Position numbers and translations under genes: made by a program | The notes under the pieces: model-generated | Seen by the model: the letters and a program-made list of their open reading frames with translations, nothing else | Database searches by the model: none | What the model was told of the DNA's origin: nothing | Assembly (NCBI GenBank): GCA_016584305.1 | Contig: JACEEZ010011873.1 | Location: 117,501-181,500, forward strand | Origin: Chionoecetes opilio | Lineage: Eukaryota > Arthropoda > Malacostraca > Decapoda > Majidae | Length of the DNA stretch: 64,000 nt | Reading direction: 5' to 3' | Shown here: in pieces, positions 49,926 through 60,890 of the stretch | Position numbering within the stretch: the stretch's first letter is position 1 | How the letters are laid out: each line of letters opens with the position of its first letter

Positions 49926-51785
49926 ATGGCGGCCAAGAAGCGCTTCAAATGCCACGAGTGTAAGAAGGTGTTGGCCCGCAAGTGTGGCCTGATCCAGCAC
50001 TGCCTGGCACACGCCGGGGTGACCCTGCACTGGTGCCGGCGCTGCGACCACCTCTTCCTCAGTGCCAAGGACCTGGAGCGCCACAGTGCCTCTCACCGCA
50101 CACCTAAGCAGCACGCCTGTGGCCAGTGCGGGAAGGTGTTCACGCGGCGGTGCAATCTCACGCAACACCTTCTGACACACTCCACCGAGAAGAAGTATGT
50201 CTGTGAGGAGTGTGGTAAAGGCTTCCACCAGAAATCTAACCTTGTCAACCACAAAAGCATCCACAATAAGGTCAAGAGCTACCACTGCAAGGAATGTGGC
50301 AAGGACTTCAACCGTAAGAACAACCTAAACAAACACATGCTGGTACACTCCGGGGATAAGCCGCACACTTGTCCAGAGTGCGGCAAGACCTTCTACCACA
50401 AGGCTCACCTCGCCACGCACCTCACCACACACGGCGACCCGGACAGCCACAAGTGCAGCGAGTGTGGACGCACCTTCTCCTCGCGCAGCAATCTCTGTCG
50501 TCACATGAGCACGCACTCGCAAACGAAAAGCTTTGTTTGCGATCAGTGCGGGAAAGGATTCACACGCAAGACATACCTCCTAGACCACAAGAACAGTCAC
50601 ACGGGCATCAGCTTCGACTGCGACCGCTGCGACAAAACCTTCACGCACCGTAATAACCTCCGCATACACATCACGAACGTACACGAATGCGGCGACGGAA
50701 TTGGCGCGGATCCGAACGCACCGGTACGCGAGAAGTTGTACCGCTGCGACGAGTGCGGACGATCGTTTCACCACAAAGCGCATTTCCAAGGGCATGTCAA
50801 CAGTCACAGCGGTGCTAATAACTTCAAGTGTGAGATATGCAGCCGATCGTTCTCCTTCAAGAGTAATTTAAACCGCCATATGGGGACGCACGCCGAGACG
50901 AAAAGCTACGTTTGCGAGGAGTGTGGGAAAGGCTTCACACGTAAGAGCTACTTATTAGACCATCAAATCGGCCACACAGGCGTAACTTTTGACTGCGACC
51001 GTTGCGACAAAACATTCACCCACCGACACAATCTCAAAATCCACATTCTGAACATACACGAACGTGGGACGCACTTAAACCCAGACGACAGTACGAATAC
51101 CGCCGGTGACAAACCGTACCACTGTGGCGAATGTGGCAGGACATTCCACCACAAGGCACATTACATAGGCCACGTCAACAGCCACAGCGGAACATCGGAC
51201 TTCAAATGTGAGCAATGTGGTCGTACATTCTCGTACAAAAGTAACCTTAACAGACACATGAACATACATTTGGGCCCTGAAATACGCCGAGGTTGTCTAA
51301 TAAATCCCCCAGACACAGATCCCCTGGCACTGACCCCACCAACCCCCCAGACACAGATACAGGCACATAACCCTCCCGTAACTACCCCAGAACCTCAGAT
51401 AATGCACACACCCCCACCTCAAAGCCCACAACCCCAGATACAGGCCCATAACCTACCCAACCCACACCATAAACCCCCTCCTCATAGCCCCCAACCACAG
51501 ATACAGACCCTCAACCCCACACACCCACACCACAACCCACCACACCCACACACAAACCCACACACAACCCCCCCAAACCCACACCATAACCCCACAAACC
51601 CACACCCAAACCCACACACACACCCACACACAAACCCACACCCACACCCACACCCACACCCACACCCCAAACCACCATATGAAGACTATAATTTTCAGTA
51701 CCCGCGTCGAGTGCCCGAATTAACCGACCTTTACGGCAACAAACAAACGCCACATATACTCCACGGCAACAGATTCGTACTGTAG
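49926..51785 (+). CDS. C2H2 zinc-finger protein, 15 fingers, 619 aa
   Basis: Intronless frame from ATG 49926 (CAGC ATG GCG) to TAG 51785. Fifteen C2H2 fingers run from residue 7 to 448, linked by short TGEKP-like linkers (for example HSGDKPH, HAETKSY). Fingers 1 and 2 are divergent, the rest canonical (CxxCGKxFxxxxxLxxHxxxH). Fingers 6-9 recur as 10-13, and again partly as 14-15: HKAH, SNLxRHM, GFTRK(T/S)YLLDH and FDCDRCDKTFTHR. Residues 460-590 are Pro/His/Asn/Thr-rich, partly from an in-frame CCCACA microsatellite, followed by a normal-looking C-terminus (YEDYNFQYPRRVPELTDLYG). Likely a nuclear DNA-binding protein; ortholog not identified. A good acceptor (TTTTCATCTGTCTTCAG, exon from 49894) suggests a spliced 5' leader; CAAAG/GTAGGTAAG at about 49233 could be the matching donor. 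No KRAB, BTB or ZAD domain is seen. Confidence 0.93.
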   Translation: MAAKKRFKCHECKKVLARKCGLIQHCLAHAGVTLHWCRRCDHLFLSAKDLERHSASHRTPKQHACGQCGKVFTRRCNLTQHLLTHSTEKKYVCEECGKGFHQKSNLVNHKSIHNKVKSYHCKECGKDFNRKNNLNKHMLVHSGDKPHTCPECGKTFYHKAHLATHLTTHGDPDSHKCSECGRTFSSRSNLCRHMSTHSQTKSFVCDQCGKGFTRKTYLLDHKNSHTGISFDCDRCDKTFTHRNNLRIHITNVHECGDGIGADPNAPVREKLYRCDECGRSFHHKAHFQGHVNSHSGANNFKCEICSRSFSFKSNLNRHMGTHAETKSYVCEECGKGFTRKSYLLDHQIGHTGVTFDCDRCDKTFTHRHNLKIHILNIHERGTHLNPDDSTNTAGDKPYHCGECGRTFHHKAHYIGHVNSHSGTSDFKCEQCGRTFSYKSNLNRHMNIHLGPEIRRGCLINPPDTDPLALTPPTPQTQIQAHNPPVTTPEPQIMHTPPPQSPQPQIQAHNLPNPHHKPPPHSPQPQIQTLNPTHPHHNPPHPHTNPHTTPPNPHHNPTNPHPNPHTHPHTNPHPHPHPHPHPKPPYEDYNFQYPRRVPELTDLYGNKQTPHILHGNRFVL

Positions 51786-52400
51786 CCGTCATGCAATTGC
51801 CGAAACGAACTATTACTGTCGCCGTAGGAAATGTGGTAAATAGGTACTTTACTTGTAAATGATACTCACCCCTATGTTTACCTGACTGAACCACACATTT
51901 AACCTCCTAATGTAACCCCATTTAACGCTTAATGTAATATAACCCCATGTCTTAACCTAACTGAACCCACTTTCAACCTCCTAATCTAACCTCAATTAAT
52001 GCTTAACCTAATCTAAGCTCATGTTTTAACCTCGTAACTATGGCAGCTTAAAGTGGCAATGTAGATGAATTAGCGGATGTCTCATGTTCTTATTAATATA
52101 GTATTATACCCATATGGTTTTATTGTTATTATATTACGAAGGAGCAAGGGCATTGTTCCTGTTAGCATTAGCATAGGGACAAACAGACATACAAGCAAAC
52201 ACACTACGTAAACAACCATTAAAAACAACCCTCACAAAAACTATAGCAATGTCGTTCCGTGAATTTTGATAATTTCCGAAAAGTACGCGAATGTGTGAAT
52301 CTGGTAATACGAACATTAGAACATAAGGAAGCTACAAGAGGCCGTTAGACCTACACGTGGTAGTTCCTGTTTAAGAACAACGGATTAATAAAGTGTGGAA
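51786..52400 (+). other. 3' flank of the zinc-finger gene
   Basis: AT-rich, with degenerate CCTAACCTAA-type repeats at about 51880-52030 (cacttt and caacctcctaa recur). A canonical AATAAA at 52387-52392 is a candidate poly(A) signal about 600 bp past the stop, just before a minisatellite. No further gene seen. Confidence 0.45.
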
Positions 52401-53670
52401 ATGGATTCAATGGAAAAAATGGATTCTAATTAATGGTAAAAATGGATTCAATGGAAAAAATGGATTCTAATTAATGGTAAAAATGGATTCAATGGAAAAA
52501 AAATGGATTCTAATTAATGGAAAAAAATGGATTCTAATTAATGGAAAAAAATGGATTCTAATTAATGGAAAAAAATGGATTCTAATTAATGGGAAAAAAT
52601 GGATTCAATGGAAAAAAATGGATTCTAATTAATGGAAAAAATGGATTCTAATTAATGGAAAAAAATGGATTCTAATTAATGGAAAAAAATGGATTCAATG
52701 GAAAAAAATGGATTCTAATTAATGGTAAAAAATGGATTCTAATTAATGGAAAAAAATGGATTCTAATTAATGGAAAAAAATGGATTCTAATTAATGGAAA
52801 AAAATGGATTCTAATTAATGGAAAAAAATGGATTCTAATTAATGGAAAAAAATGGATTCAATGGAAAAAAATGGATTCTAATTAAATGGAAAAAAATGGA
52901 TTCTAATTAAATGGAAAAAAAAAGAAAAAAATGGATTCTAATTAATGGAAAAAAATGGATTCTATAATTAATGGTATAAAAAATGGATTCTAATTAATGG
53001 AACAAGAAAATGGATTCTAATTAAATGGAAAAAAATGGATTCAATGGAAAAAAATGGATTGTAATTAATGGTAATAATGGATTCTAATTAAATGGAAAAA
53101 AATGGATTCTAATTAATGGAAAAAAATGGATTATAATTAATGGTAAAAATGGATTCTAATTAAATGGAAAAAAATGGATTCTAATTAATGGAAAAAAATG
53201 GATTCTAATTAATTGTAAAAATGGATTCTAATTAATGGAAAAAAATGGATTCTAATTAAATGGAAAAAAGAAAGAAATGGATTAAATGGAAAAAAATTGA
53301 TTAAATGGAAAAAAATGGATTAAATGGAAAAAAAATTATTCTAATTAAATGGAAAAAAATGGATTAAATGGAAAAAAATGGATTCTAATTAATGGAAAAA
53401 AATGGATTAAATGGAAAAAAATGGATTCTAATTAAATGGAAAAAAATGGATTAAATGGAAAAAAATGGATTCTAATTAAATGGAAAAAAATGGATTCAAT
53501 GAAAAAAATGGATTCTAATTAAATGGAAAAAAGAAAAAAATGGATTCAATGGAAAAAAAAATGGATTCTAATTAAATGTAAAAATGAAAAAAAAAAAATT
53601 ACGTAAATGAAAAAAAATGGATTCTAATTAGATGTAAAAATGAAAAAATATGGATTTCATGAAAACTTAA
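52400..53670. repeat. 24-bp minisatellite (GGATTCTAATTAATGGAAAA)
   Basis: About 50 copies of AAAAAATGGATTCTAATTAATGG and a shorter variant AAATGGATTCAATGG. Towards the right a 25-bp form with TTAAATGG becomes dominant (from about 52875), showing local homogenisation. Confidence 0.95.
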
Positions 53671-53837
53671 TGGATTTGCGATTTTTGGGTCTGGAGTGTA
53701 TATATGAATTAAGCTCCTGTGTAGAATGTGAAGTGACTAGACATGTATTGAGGTGTATAATGTATTGCAATGGATAGAGAGAGTTAGGAGCATATCATCG
53801 GCTGTCTAACCTCATAATATTGTTAGAAAATCTGATA

Positions 53838-54048
53838 TTAAGCCTTCACGCCCAGATCTTTCCTTGGCTATAAAAAAATGGTCTGTTGTCAGCCATAAAT
53901 AACGAAAAGTCACTGAATATACCACAGTAGTTAGTGGCCAAGGATGCTGAACAGGTCATAGCTATAAAACATTACTTATAGTCACTACAAATCGTCTAAT
54001 GGTACACAAATTACAATGGAAATTACGTTCTGGGCCTCAAGGGGTTAG
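53838..54048. mobile_element. TTAA MITE with exactly one 73-bp unit
   Basis: TTAA, then GCCTTCACGCCCAGATCTTT, unique part (GTCAGCCATAAATAACGAAA; GTTAGTGGCCAAGGATGC), then a single unit from AAACATTACTTATAGTCAC to TTCTGGGCCTCA, then AGGGG and TTAG. About 203 bp. This is the minimal form of the element that is expanded elsewhere. A fragment of another copy's unique end (TATAGCCAAGGAAAGATCTG, then GGCGTGAAGGGGTTAA) lies at about 54097-54132. Confidence 0.92.
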
Positions 54049-54244
54049 TAGGAAATTCGAAAATCTGACATTAAACAGAAAGATGGAGAGATTTTTTATA
54101 GCCAAGGAAAGATCTGGGCGTGAAGGGGTTAATTACATAGAAAGGAGAAGGACTGTGTCTTGTAGCAATGTTTATGGACCGCTATAGTTATGGTGGTTTG
54201 AGAGAATTTAGTAGTTAGTAAATAAAGGCAAAATATGATCACAA

Positions 54245-55605
54245 GAAAAGTGTCATGCAAATCAAGGAAGACTGAATAGGAGAAACATGGAAAAAATGAT
54301 AAAAAGGTGAAATTTGGGCCTAAGTGACAAAAAGTGAGCCTTTGTAATTATAAAGTACAGAAGAATACAAAAAATTCTAAGATGTTTATAAGAGAATAAT
54401 GAAAATAAAGAAAGACAGAATAGGAGAAACATGGAAAAAACTATAAAAAAAAGAAATTTAGGCCTGTGACAAAAATTAAGCATTTGTAATTAGTAAGTAT
54501 ACATAAGAACAAAACAAAAAATTAATATGTTTATAAGAGAATAATGAAAATAAAAAAAGACAGAATAAGAGAAACATGGAAAAAACTATAAAAAAAGAAA
54601 TTTAGGCCTGTGACAAAAAGTTGGCATTAATAATTAGTAAGTAGGCATAAGAACAAAAAAAAAAAAAAAAAGATGTTTATAAGAGAATAATGAAAATCAA
54701 GGAAGACGGAATAATTGAAACATGGAAATTATTATAAAAAAAGGAAATTTAGGCCTGTGACAAAAATTAAGCATTTGTAATTAGTAAGTACATAAGAACA
54801 AAGAAAAAAAAGATGTTTATAAGAGAATAATGAAAATAAAGAAAAACAGAATAAGTGAAACATGGAAATTATTATAAAGAAATTTCGGCCTAAGTGACAA
54901 AAATTAAGCATTTGTGATTATTAAGAACATAAGAAAATATCAATAAATGAGAGAATAATGAAAATAAAGAAAGTCAGAATAAGTGAAACCTGGAAAAGAT
55001 TATAAAAAAAGTGAAATTTCGGCCTAAGTGACAAAACTTAAGCATTGATAATTAGTAAATACATAAGAACAAAAAGAAGAAAAAAAGATGTTTATAAAAG
55101 TGTAATACAAATAAAGAAAGACAGAATAAGAGAAACATGGAAAAGATTATAAAAAAAGTGAAATTTCGGCCTAAGTGACAAAAAGTTAGCATTAATAATT
55201 AGTAAGTACATAAGAACAAAAAAATATATAAGATGTTTACAAGAGAATAATGAAAACAAAGAAAGACAGAATAAGTGAAACATGTAAAAAAAAAAAAATA
55301 ATAATAATTTAGCCCAAGTGACAAAAAGTGAGCATTGATAATTAGTAAGTACTACATAATAAAATATTAATAAATGTGAGAATAATGAAAACAGAGAAAG
55401 ACAGAATAATTGAAACATGGAAATTATTATAAAAAGAAATTTGGGCCTAAGTGACAAAAATTAAGCATTGATAATTAGTAAGTACATAAGAAAAGAAAAA
55501 AATGTTATAAGAGAATAATGAAAATAAAGAAAGACAGAATAGGCGAAACATGAAAATTATTATAAAAAGAGGAAATTTAGGCCTGAGTGGAAAAAATGAA
55601 GCATT
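54245..55605. repeat. About 140-bp tandem repeat, 9-10 copies
   Basis: Each unit holds AGAGAATAATGAAAATAAAG, GACAGAATAAGAGAAACATG, AAATTTAGGCCTGTGACAAA and TAATTAGTAAGTACATAAGA. Successive unit starts are 130-147 bp apart. No coding capacity. Confidence 0.93.
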
Positions 55606-55610
55606 TCTTA

Positions 55611-56126
55611 AGCCGGCGGCCACACACACCGGCGCGGCCTGTCCGGCCCACAAAAAGTGGCGGGGCATCGTTCGCCGACGAGACACACACACACACCGGC
55701 CGCCTCATGAAAATATACAGTACACGTCGGACCACCGTGGTGACAACATGAATCCGCTGTCCAAAAATGACTTGTTGGTGATGGCTGCATGTCCAGCATA
55801 ATAATACCTATATAAACGTCCAACTATATAAATACGTTCATACTATATAATACGTCATATATAATACCTATATTATCATAAATACAATTATTACTGGTAC
55901 AATTAGTCATTATCTGGCCGAGCGAGGGGGGGGCCGCGCCGGAAGGCACCCACACACACGCAGGCGGCAGGCCGCGCCGGACGGAATTTTCAAGCGCCGA
56001 CTGATTTTCATCCGGCCGCTGCGACAGCCCCGCCGGATGAAAAACACCCCCACACACACACCGGCCGCCTCTAGCCACGCCCTTTTTCGTCGGCCGGACA
56101 GGCCGACGGTGTGTGTGTGGCCGGCT
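55611..56126. mobile_element. PIF/Harbinger-like MITE, 516 bp, TTA target duplication
   Basis: Left AGCCGGCGGCCACACACACC and right GGTGTGTGTGTGGCCGGCT are inverted repeats, with identical TTA triplets at both sides (55608-55610, 56127-56129). Further GC-rich subterminal repeats (GGCCGCCTC, CCGCGCCGGA) flank an AT-rich middle. A short frame (MNPLSKNDLLVMAACPA) is not recognisable as transposase. Confidence 0.87.
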
Positions 56127-56142
56127 TTAGTGTTGTTTTTGC

Positions 56143-57030
56143 TTAACCCCTTGAGGCCCAGAACGTAATTTTTAGTGACTATAAGCAATGTTTTGAGGCC
56201 CAGAACGTAATTTTTAGTGACTATAAGCAATGTTTTGAGGCCCAGAACGTAATTTTTAGTGACTATAAGCAATGTTTTGAGGCCCAGAACGTAATTTTTA
56301 GTGACTATAAGCAATGTTTTGAGGCCCAAAACGTAATTTTTAGTGACTATAAGCAATGTTTTGAGGCCCAAAACGTAATTTTTAGTGACTATAAGCAATG
56401 TTTTGAGGCCCAAAACGTAATTTCCATTGTAATTTGTGTACCATTAGACGATTTTTAGTGACTATAAGCAATGTTTTGAGGCCCAGAACGTAATTTGGGA
56501 ACCATTAGACGATTTTTAGTGAGTATAAGCAATGTTTTGAGGCCCAGAACGTAATTTCCATTGTAATTTGGGTACCATTAGACGATTTGTAGTGAGTATA
56601 ACCAATGTTTTAAGGCCCAGAACGTAATTTCCATTGTAATTTGGGTACCATTAGACAATTTTTAGTGACTATAAGCAATGTTTTGAGGCCAGAACGTAAT
56701 TGCCATTGTAATTTGTGTACCATTAGACGATTTTAAGTGACTATAAGCAATGTTTTGAGGCCCAGAACGTAATTTCCATTGTAATTTGGGTACCATAAGG
56801 CGATTTGTAGTGACTATAAGCAATGTTTTGAGGCCCAGAACGTAATTTCCATTGTAATTTGGGTACCATTAGACGATGTGTAGTGAGTATAAGCAATGTT
56901 TGATAGCTATGACCTGTTTAGTGTCCTTGGCCACTAACTACTGTGGTATATTCAGTGACTTTTCGTAATTTTATGGCTGACAACAGACCATTTTATATAG
57001 CCTAGGAAAGATCTGGGCGTGAAGGCTTAA
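56143..57030. mobile_element. TTAA MITE with truncated 42-bp units and full 73-bp units
   Basis: TTAACCCCTTGAGGCCCAGA at the left. Then six tandem 42-bp units (GAGGCCCAGAACGTAATTTT, TAGTGACTATAAGCAATGTT, TT), which are 73-bp units lacking 31 bp, then about seven full or near-full units. The unique part follows (ATAGCTATGACCTGTTTAGT; CGTAATTTTATGGCTGACAA) and the terminus is GATCTGGGCGTGAAGGC with TTAA. About 880 bp. The 167-codon minus-strand frame over the 42-bp units is a by-product of 42 being divisible by three. Confidence 0.92.
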
Positions 57031-57197
57031 TACTCTGCAGAGAAGCAATAGGTATGGAGCCAGTGAAGTGTTGACGTGATTATAACCCCAATAGTTCCTG
57101 TACATAAGGTAGCTTTTCCTTTTACATACAGTAGGTAAAAAAAACGGTATTGATAAGTTAAGCTAAGTAAGGAGAGAACTAAGTTTTTTTCCTTGTC

Positions 57198-57656
57198 CCG
57201 TAGATAACACTAAAGTCGCCAGGACAAAGTTTCTTTTATTTACAGCCGTGTGGTGGCGTTAATAGTTACATTTCTACATCCATGATTTCAGGACAGTTAG
57301 AAGGGGCTATCTGGAGAGTCTGTGTCATTTTGTGTCTTCATCTGTGTCATAGTAGGGCTATAAATGAACAAATTACAAAAATATCACCAGAGTGGCGACC
57401 AACACTAAGATCGCCAGTTAGTGTTTATTTACTGAGTGTCCTCCCGCCGTCGTCGTCGCCCGAAAAAAAAACTAGTAGTGAAATTGTAAAGCGTCTATAC
57501 TTGCAGCTACAAAGCATAAAACAACGCTGAAACAGTGTAGATTATACAGTCATGATATAAACTACTGTGTATCATCTTCAGTGGCACAGACACAGCAGTA
57601 GTGAGGCTATCATTCGTAATATTTGGCGGCTGGCGACTATACTGTTATCTACGGTA
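57198..57656. mobile_element. MITE, TACCGTAGATAACA family (copy 5), long form
   Basis: Left CCGTAGATAACACTAAAGTC and right GACTATACTGTTATCTACGG. The interior joins the module found at 39380-39592 (inverted) to the module found at 37173-37368. This copy shows both belong to one about 460-bp element. The 82-codon open frame at 57282 is within it and not a gene. Confidence 0.83.
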
Positions 57657-58020
57657 GACCTACAGAGGATTTTTTTTAGTAGGTAGTTATTTTTTTCTTA
57701 AGTTGGCCTAGATTAATTTTTAAGTAGGCCTAGTTTTTTTTTCCTGAGTAGGCCTAGTTAGTTTTTTTTAGTGCAAAGTGTTGTGTTGAGATTAGTAGTG
57801 TAATGATGTACTTTGTAATGCCGCGAAGTACTTCCTCAGAGATCTGGGTCATGTCATGTCATGTTATTGTATAAGTATTATTAATTAAAACTTGTGAAAA
57901 CTTGTACTCATTATTTGTGTGACTTTAACTTAGGGAGAGAGAGAAAAAAGTGAAAAAGCAAAAAAAAAGTGAGGGAAAAAAAGTGAGAAAAAAAATGAAA
58001 AAAAAAAAAAAAAAAAAAAA

Positions 58021-58052
<32 letters not shown>

Positions 58053-58480
58053 CCTACATAAAACCCAGGGTGGTCAGGGTGGTCAGGCCTGCGCTCCAAT
58101 TTTGTGTTCCGCGTTCCAGTGTGCACTACCATAATTTGGTGCACAGGAACGTGGAGCGCAAAAATTTGAACTGGGAACACAACTTGAATTTTGCACTCCT
58201 TTCTGGCGCTGCAATCTTCTTCTTCTTTCTAGGTGGGGAGCTAAACCACGGTTTTCAGTCGCAGTTCAAAGCCTATTTTCCGGCTGGCTCCCTGAGGGCT
58301 TGTAGGATTAGGCCCTAACTCTCTGCTCTTTTTACCCAAGCCTTTTCTAGAAATACTTTAACCCCTTCAATGATTCTTCTATTGGTGTCCTGTACCCTAC
58401 TCAAACCTAAAAGAAATTCCATTATCCCATCTATGTTCCCCTCTGCCACTCTATCCCAATCAAAGACTACTTTTCCTAAA
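57657..58480. other. Intergenic, with A-run near 57990-58050
   Basis: T-rich segment with repeated AGTAGGCCTAGTTTTTTT (57.70-57.77 kb), a poly-A tract at about 57999-58051, then single-copy sequence. No coding region or RNA gene could be recognised. Confidence 0.45.
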
Positions 58481-58482
58481 AC

Positions 58483-58632
58483 TTTGAGGAGTTGGTTTTC
58501 CTGCGTGGCAACCTGGAGCTGCTGGGGTTCAAGGCGGCGGAGGACCAGGAGATGCAGCAGCAGCAGCAGCAGGACTACAAAGGACTCAAGGACTCACCAC
58601 AGACTACTTTAACTTGTGATTTTTTGGCTTGA
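58483..58632 (+). CDS. Candidate terminal exon (unknown protein)
   Basis: After a TAA the plus frame reads FEELVFLRGNLELLGFKAAE, then DQEM, six Gln from (CAG)6, and DYKGLKDSPQTTLTCDFLA to TGA at 58632. Composition and Leu spacing look like real protein. There is no ATG at the start, and an AG precedes GAGTTGG (…ACTTTGAG), so it could be a last exon whose upstream exons are elsewhere. Family not recognised. May be chance. Confidence 0.3.
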   Translation, partial: FEELVFLRGNLELLGFKAAEDQEMQQQQQQDYKGLKDSPQTTLTCDFLA

Positions 58633-58734
58633 CTACAATTTTGTCATAACATATAAGGTAAATAACTTCTAGAAGCCGTTTTTTCATTATATAGCTATTT
58701 TTTTGCAGCGCGGAGCTCACCGGGCCGGCCTCCA

Positions 58735-59130
58735 ATGCCCCCCTAACACCCCCACCTAACCTCTAACACCCCCATCTAACCTCCAATGCCCCCCTAACAC
58801 CCCCACCTAACCTCTTAACACCCCCATCTAACCTCCAATGCCCCCCTAACACCCCCACCTAACCTCTAACACCCCCATCTAACCTCCAATGCCCCCCTAA
58901 CACCCCCATCTAACCTCCAATGCCCCCCTAACACCCCCATCTAACCTCCAATGCCCCCCTAACACCCCCATCTAACCTCCAATGCCCCCCTAACACCCCC
59001 ATCTAACCTCCAATGCCCCCCTAACACCCCCATCTAACCTCAACCCCCCTAACACCCCCATCTAACCTCCAATGCCCCCCTAACACCCCCATCTAACCTC
59101 CAATGCCCCCCTAACACCACCATCTAACCA
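58735..59130. repeat. 31-bp minisatellite (CTAACACCCCCATCTAACCT)
   Basis: About 13 copies of CCTCCAATGCCCCCCTAACA plus CCCCCATCTAA. The first copies alternate ACCTAACCTC with ATCTAACCTC, giving a doubled period at the left end. Confidence 0.95.
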
Positions 59131-59324
59131 CCGCCGTGCAGTGCAGCGCCCGCCGTTGCATAAAACCCTCCATATTTTGTCTTTTCCGCCTTTATTATCC
59201 ATAGAATCTTGACACTATAACGCCTCATGGATAACACATGACACACAATATATTAAGTGCCTTCATACAAAAAGAACCAGTGTATTTCATCATAAAGGTA
59301 TCTCCAAATGCATCCACACGTAAT

Positions 59325-59330
59325 AGTAGA

Positions 59331-59368
<38 letters not shown>

Positions 59369-59475
59369 GAGGAGTGGTAGTAGTAGTGGAAGGAAGAGGA
59401 GTAGAAGTAGAAGTAGAAGTAGTAGTAGAAGTAGTAGTAGTAGTAAGAATAATAATAATTTCAACAATAAATAAT
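59325..59475. repeat. (TAG)n with AGAAG interruptions
   Basis: TAGTAG/GAAGTAG repeat. Open frames of about 80-100 codons on both strands are repeat translations. Confidence 0.93.
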
Positions 59476-59648
59476 AATAGGTTTGTAATGGTTGGTATAG
59501 GTAAAGGTTTTTTTTTAAGGGGGGTTGAAGGGGGGGCTATATAGAAAGACAGACAGACAGACACAAGACAGTGTGTGTGTATGAGTGTAGTAAATTAATT
59601 GATTTAAATGCCATAAAGGGAAAATGTGCCAGAGGTCAGAGGTCATGG

Positions 59649-59695
<47 letters not shown>

Positions 59696-59834
59696 AGGAA
59701 TAACTGAAGACTTAAATAACATAAATAATAACGAATAAAGAGAGAGAGAGAGAGAGAGAAAATAATAACTTCCATGAAAGATTAAAGAAAGTTATACCAG
59801 TAAGAAAAAAAAGTTATTGTTTTTGTAATCACAG

Positions 59835-59880
<46 letters not shown>

Positions 59881-59908
59881 AGAACTGATTAAGAGATATA
59901 GGTGGGTA

Positions 59909-59951
<43 letters not shown>

Positions 59952-60235
59952 AAATAACCGTATGTATTTAAGTCAACAAAAAATTCAAAGAAAATAATAG
60001 AATCGTGAATCAAAACATATCAACTCAAAATGGACAACAAGCCAATATGATAACTGTGAACTCCTGACCTTCAAGTATACATAGGTGAAGTATGTAGACT
60101 ATTACTGACCCCAAAAACGTACATATGTACACACACACGCAGCTCATGTCTACATCACACAGACATGATTCACGTACATGGAAATAACACTGCCATGATT
60201 TCAGAATTATTGCAATGTCATTTGTATTTGTATTT
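59476..60235. other. Microsatellite-rich intergenic stretch
   Basis: Holds three (GA)n blocks (59652-59692, 59740-59759, 59837-59879), a (CA)n block (59911-59946) and nothing else I can name. Confidence 0.6.
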
Positions 60236-60768
60236 TCTCTCTCTCTCTCTCTCTCATTTTTCATCCTCTCTCTCTCTCTCTCCCTTTCTCATCCTCTCAT
60301 TTTCCAGTTTCTCTCTATTTTTCATCCTCTCTCTCTCTCTCCCTTTCTCATCCTCTCTCATTTTTCAGTTTCTCTCTATTTTTCATCCTCTCTCTCTCTC
60401 TCTCTCTCCCTTCATCATCTCTCTCTCTCTCTCTCTACACTCCCTTCATCACTCATCACAACTATCCCTTCTGGTCGCCCCTTCATTCACTAGTCAAGCC
60501 ATTCACTCTGGTTCTACACTTTATCAACAACACTTTTTACATTTTTCAATAATAATATCCATCTTTTTGTCACTTCAAATGATTACTTATTTTATTATCA
60601 AGTTACTCTCTCTCTCTCCCTTCCTTCCTCTCTCTCTTTTTCCTCTCTCTCGTGCCCTCAGCTACCTCTCTCTCTCTCTCTTCCTTCCTTCCCTCGTCTC
60701 TCTCTCCCTTCCTTCCTCTCTCTCTTTTTCCTCTCTCGTGTCCTCAGCTACCTCTCTCTCTTCCTTCG

Positions 60769-60800
<32 letters not shown>

Positions 60801-60890
60801 TTCCTTCCTTCCCCTCTCTCTTTTTCCTCTCTCTCGTGCCCTCAGCTACCTCTCTCTCTCTCTCTCTTACATATATTCCATTTCTCAATA
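60236..60890. repeat. (CT)n-rich tandem repeats
   Basis: Two higher-order units: TTTCTCATCCTCTCATTTTC with CAGTTTCTCTCTATTTTTCA (60.24-60.42 kb), and CTCGTGCCCTCAGCTACCTC with CCTTCCTTCCTCTCTCTCTT (60.60-60.87 kb, three copies of about 90-110 bp). The 277-codon Ser/Leu-rich frame is a repeat translation. Confidence 0.9.

Noticed and set aside
55910..56413. 167-codon repeat protein on the minus strand
   Set aside because: Arises because the 42-bp satellite derivative is divisible by three; the rest runs across MITE ends.
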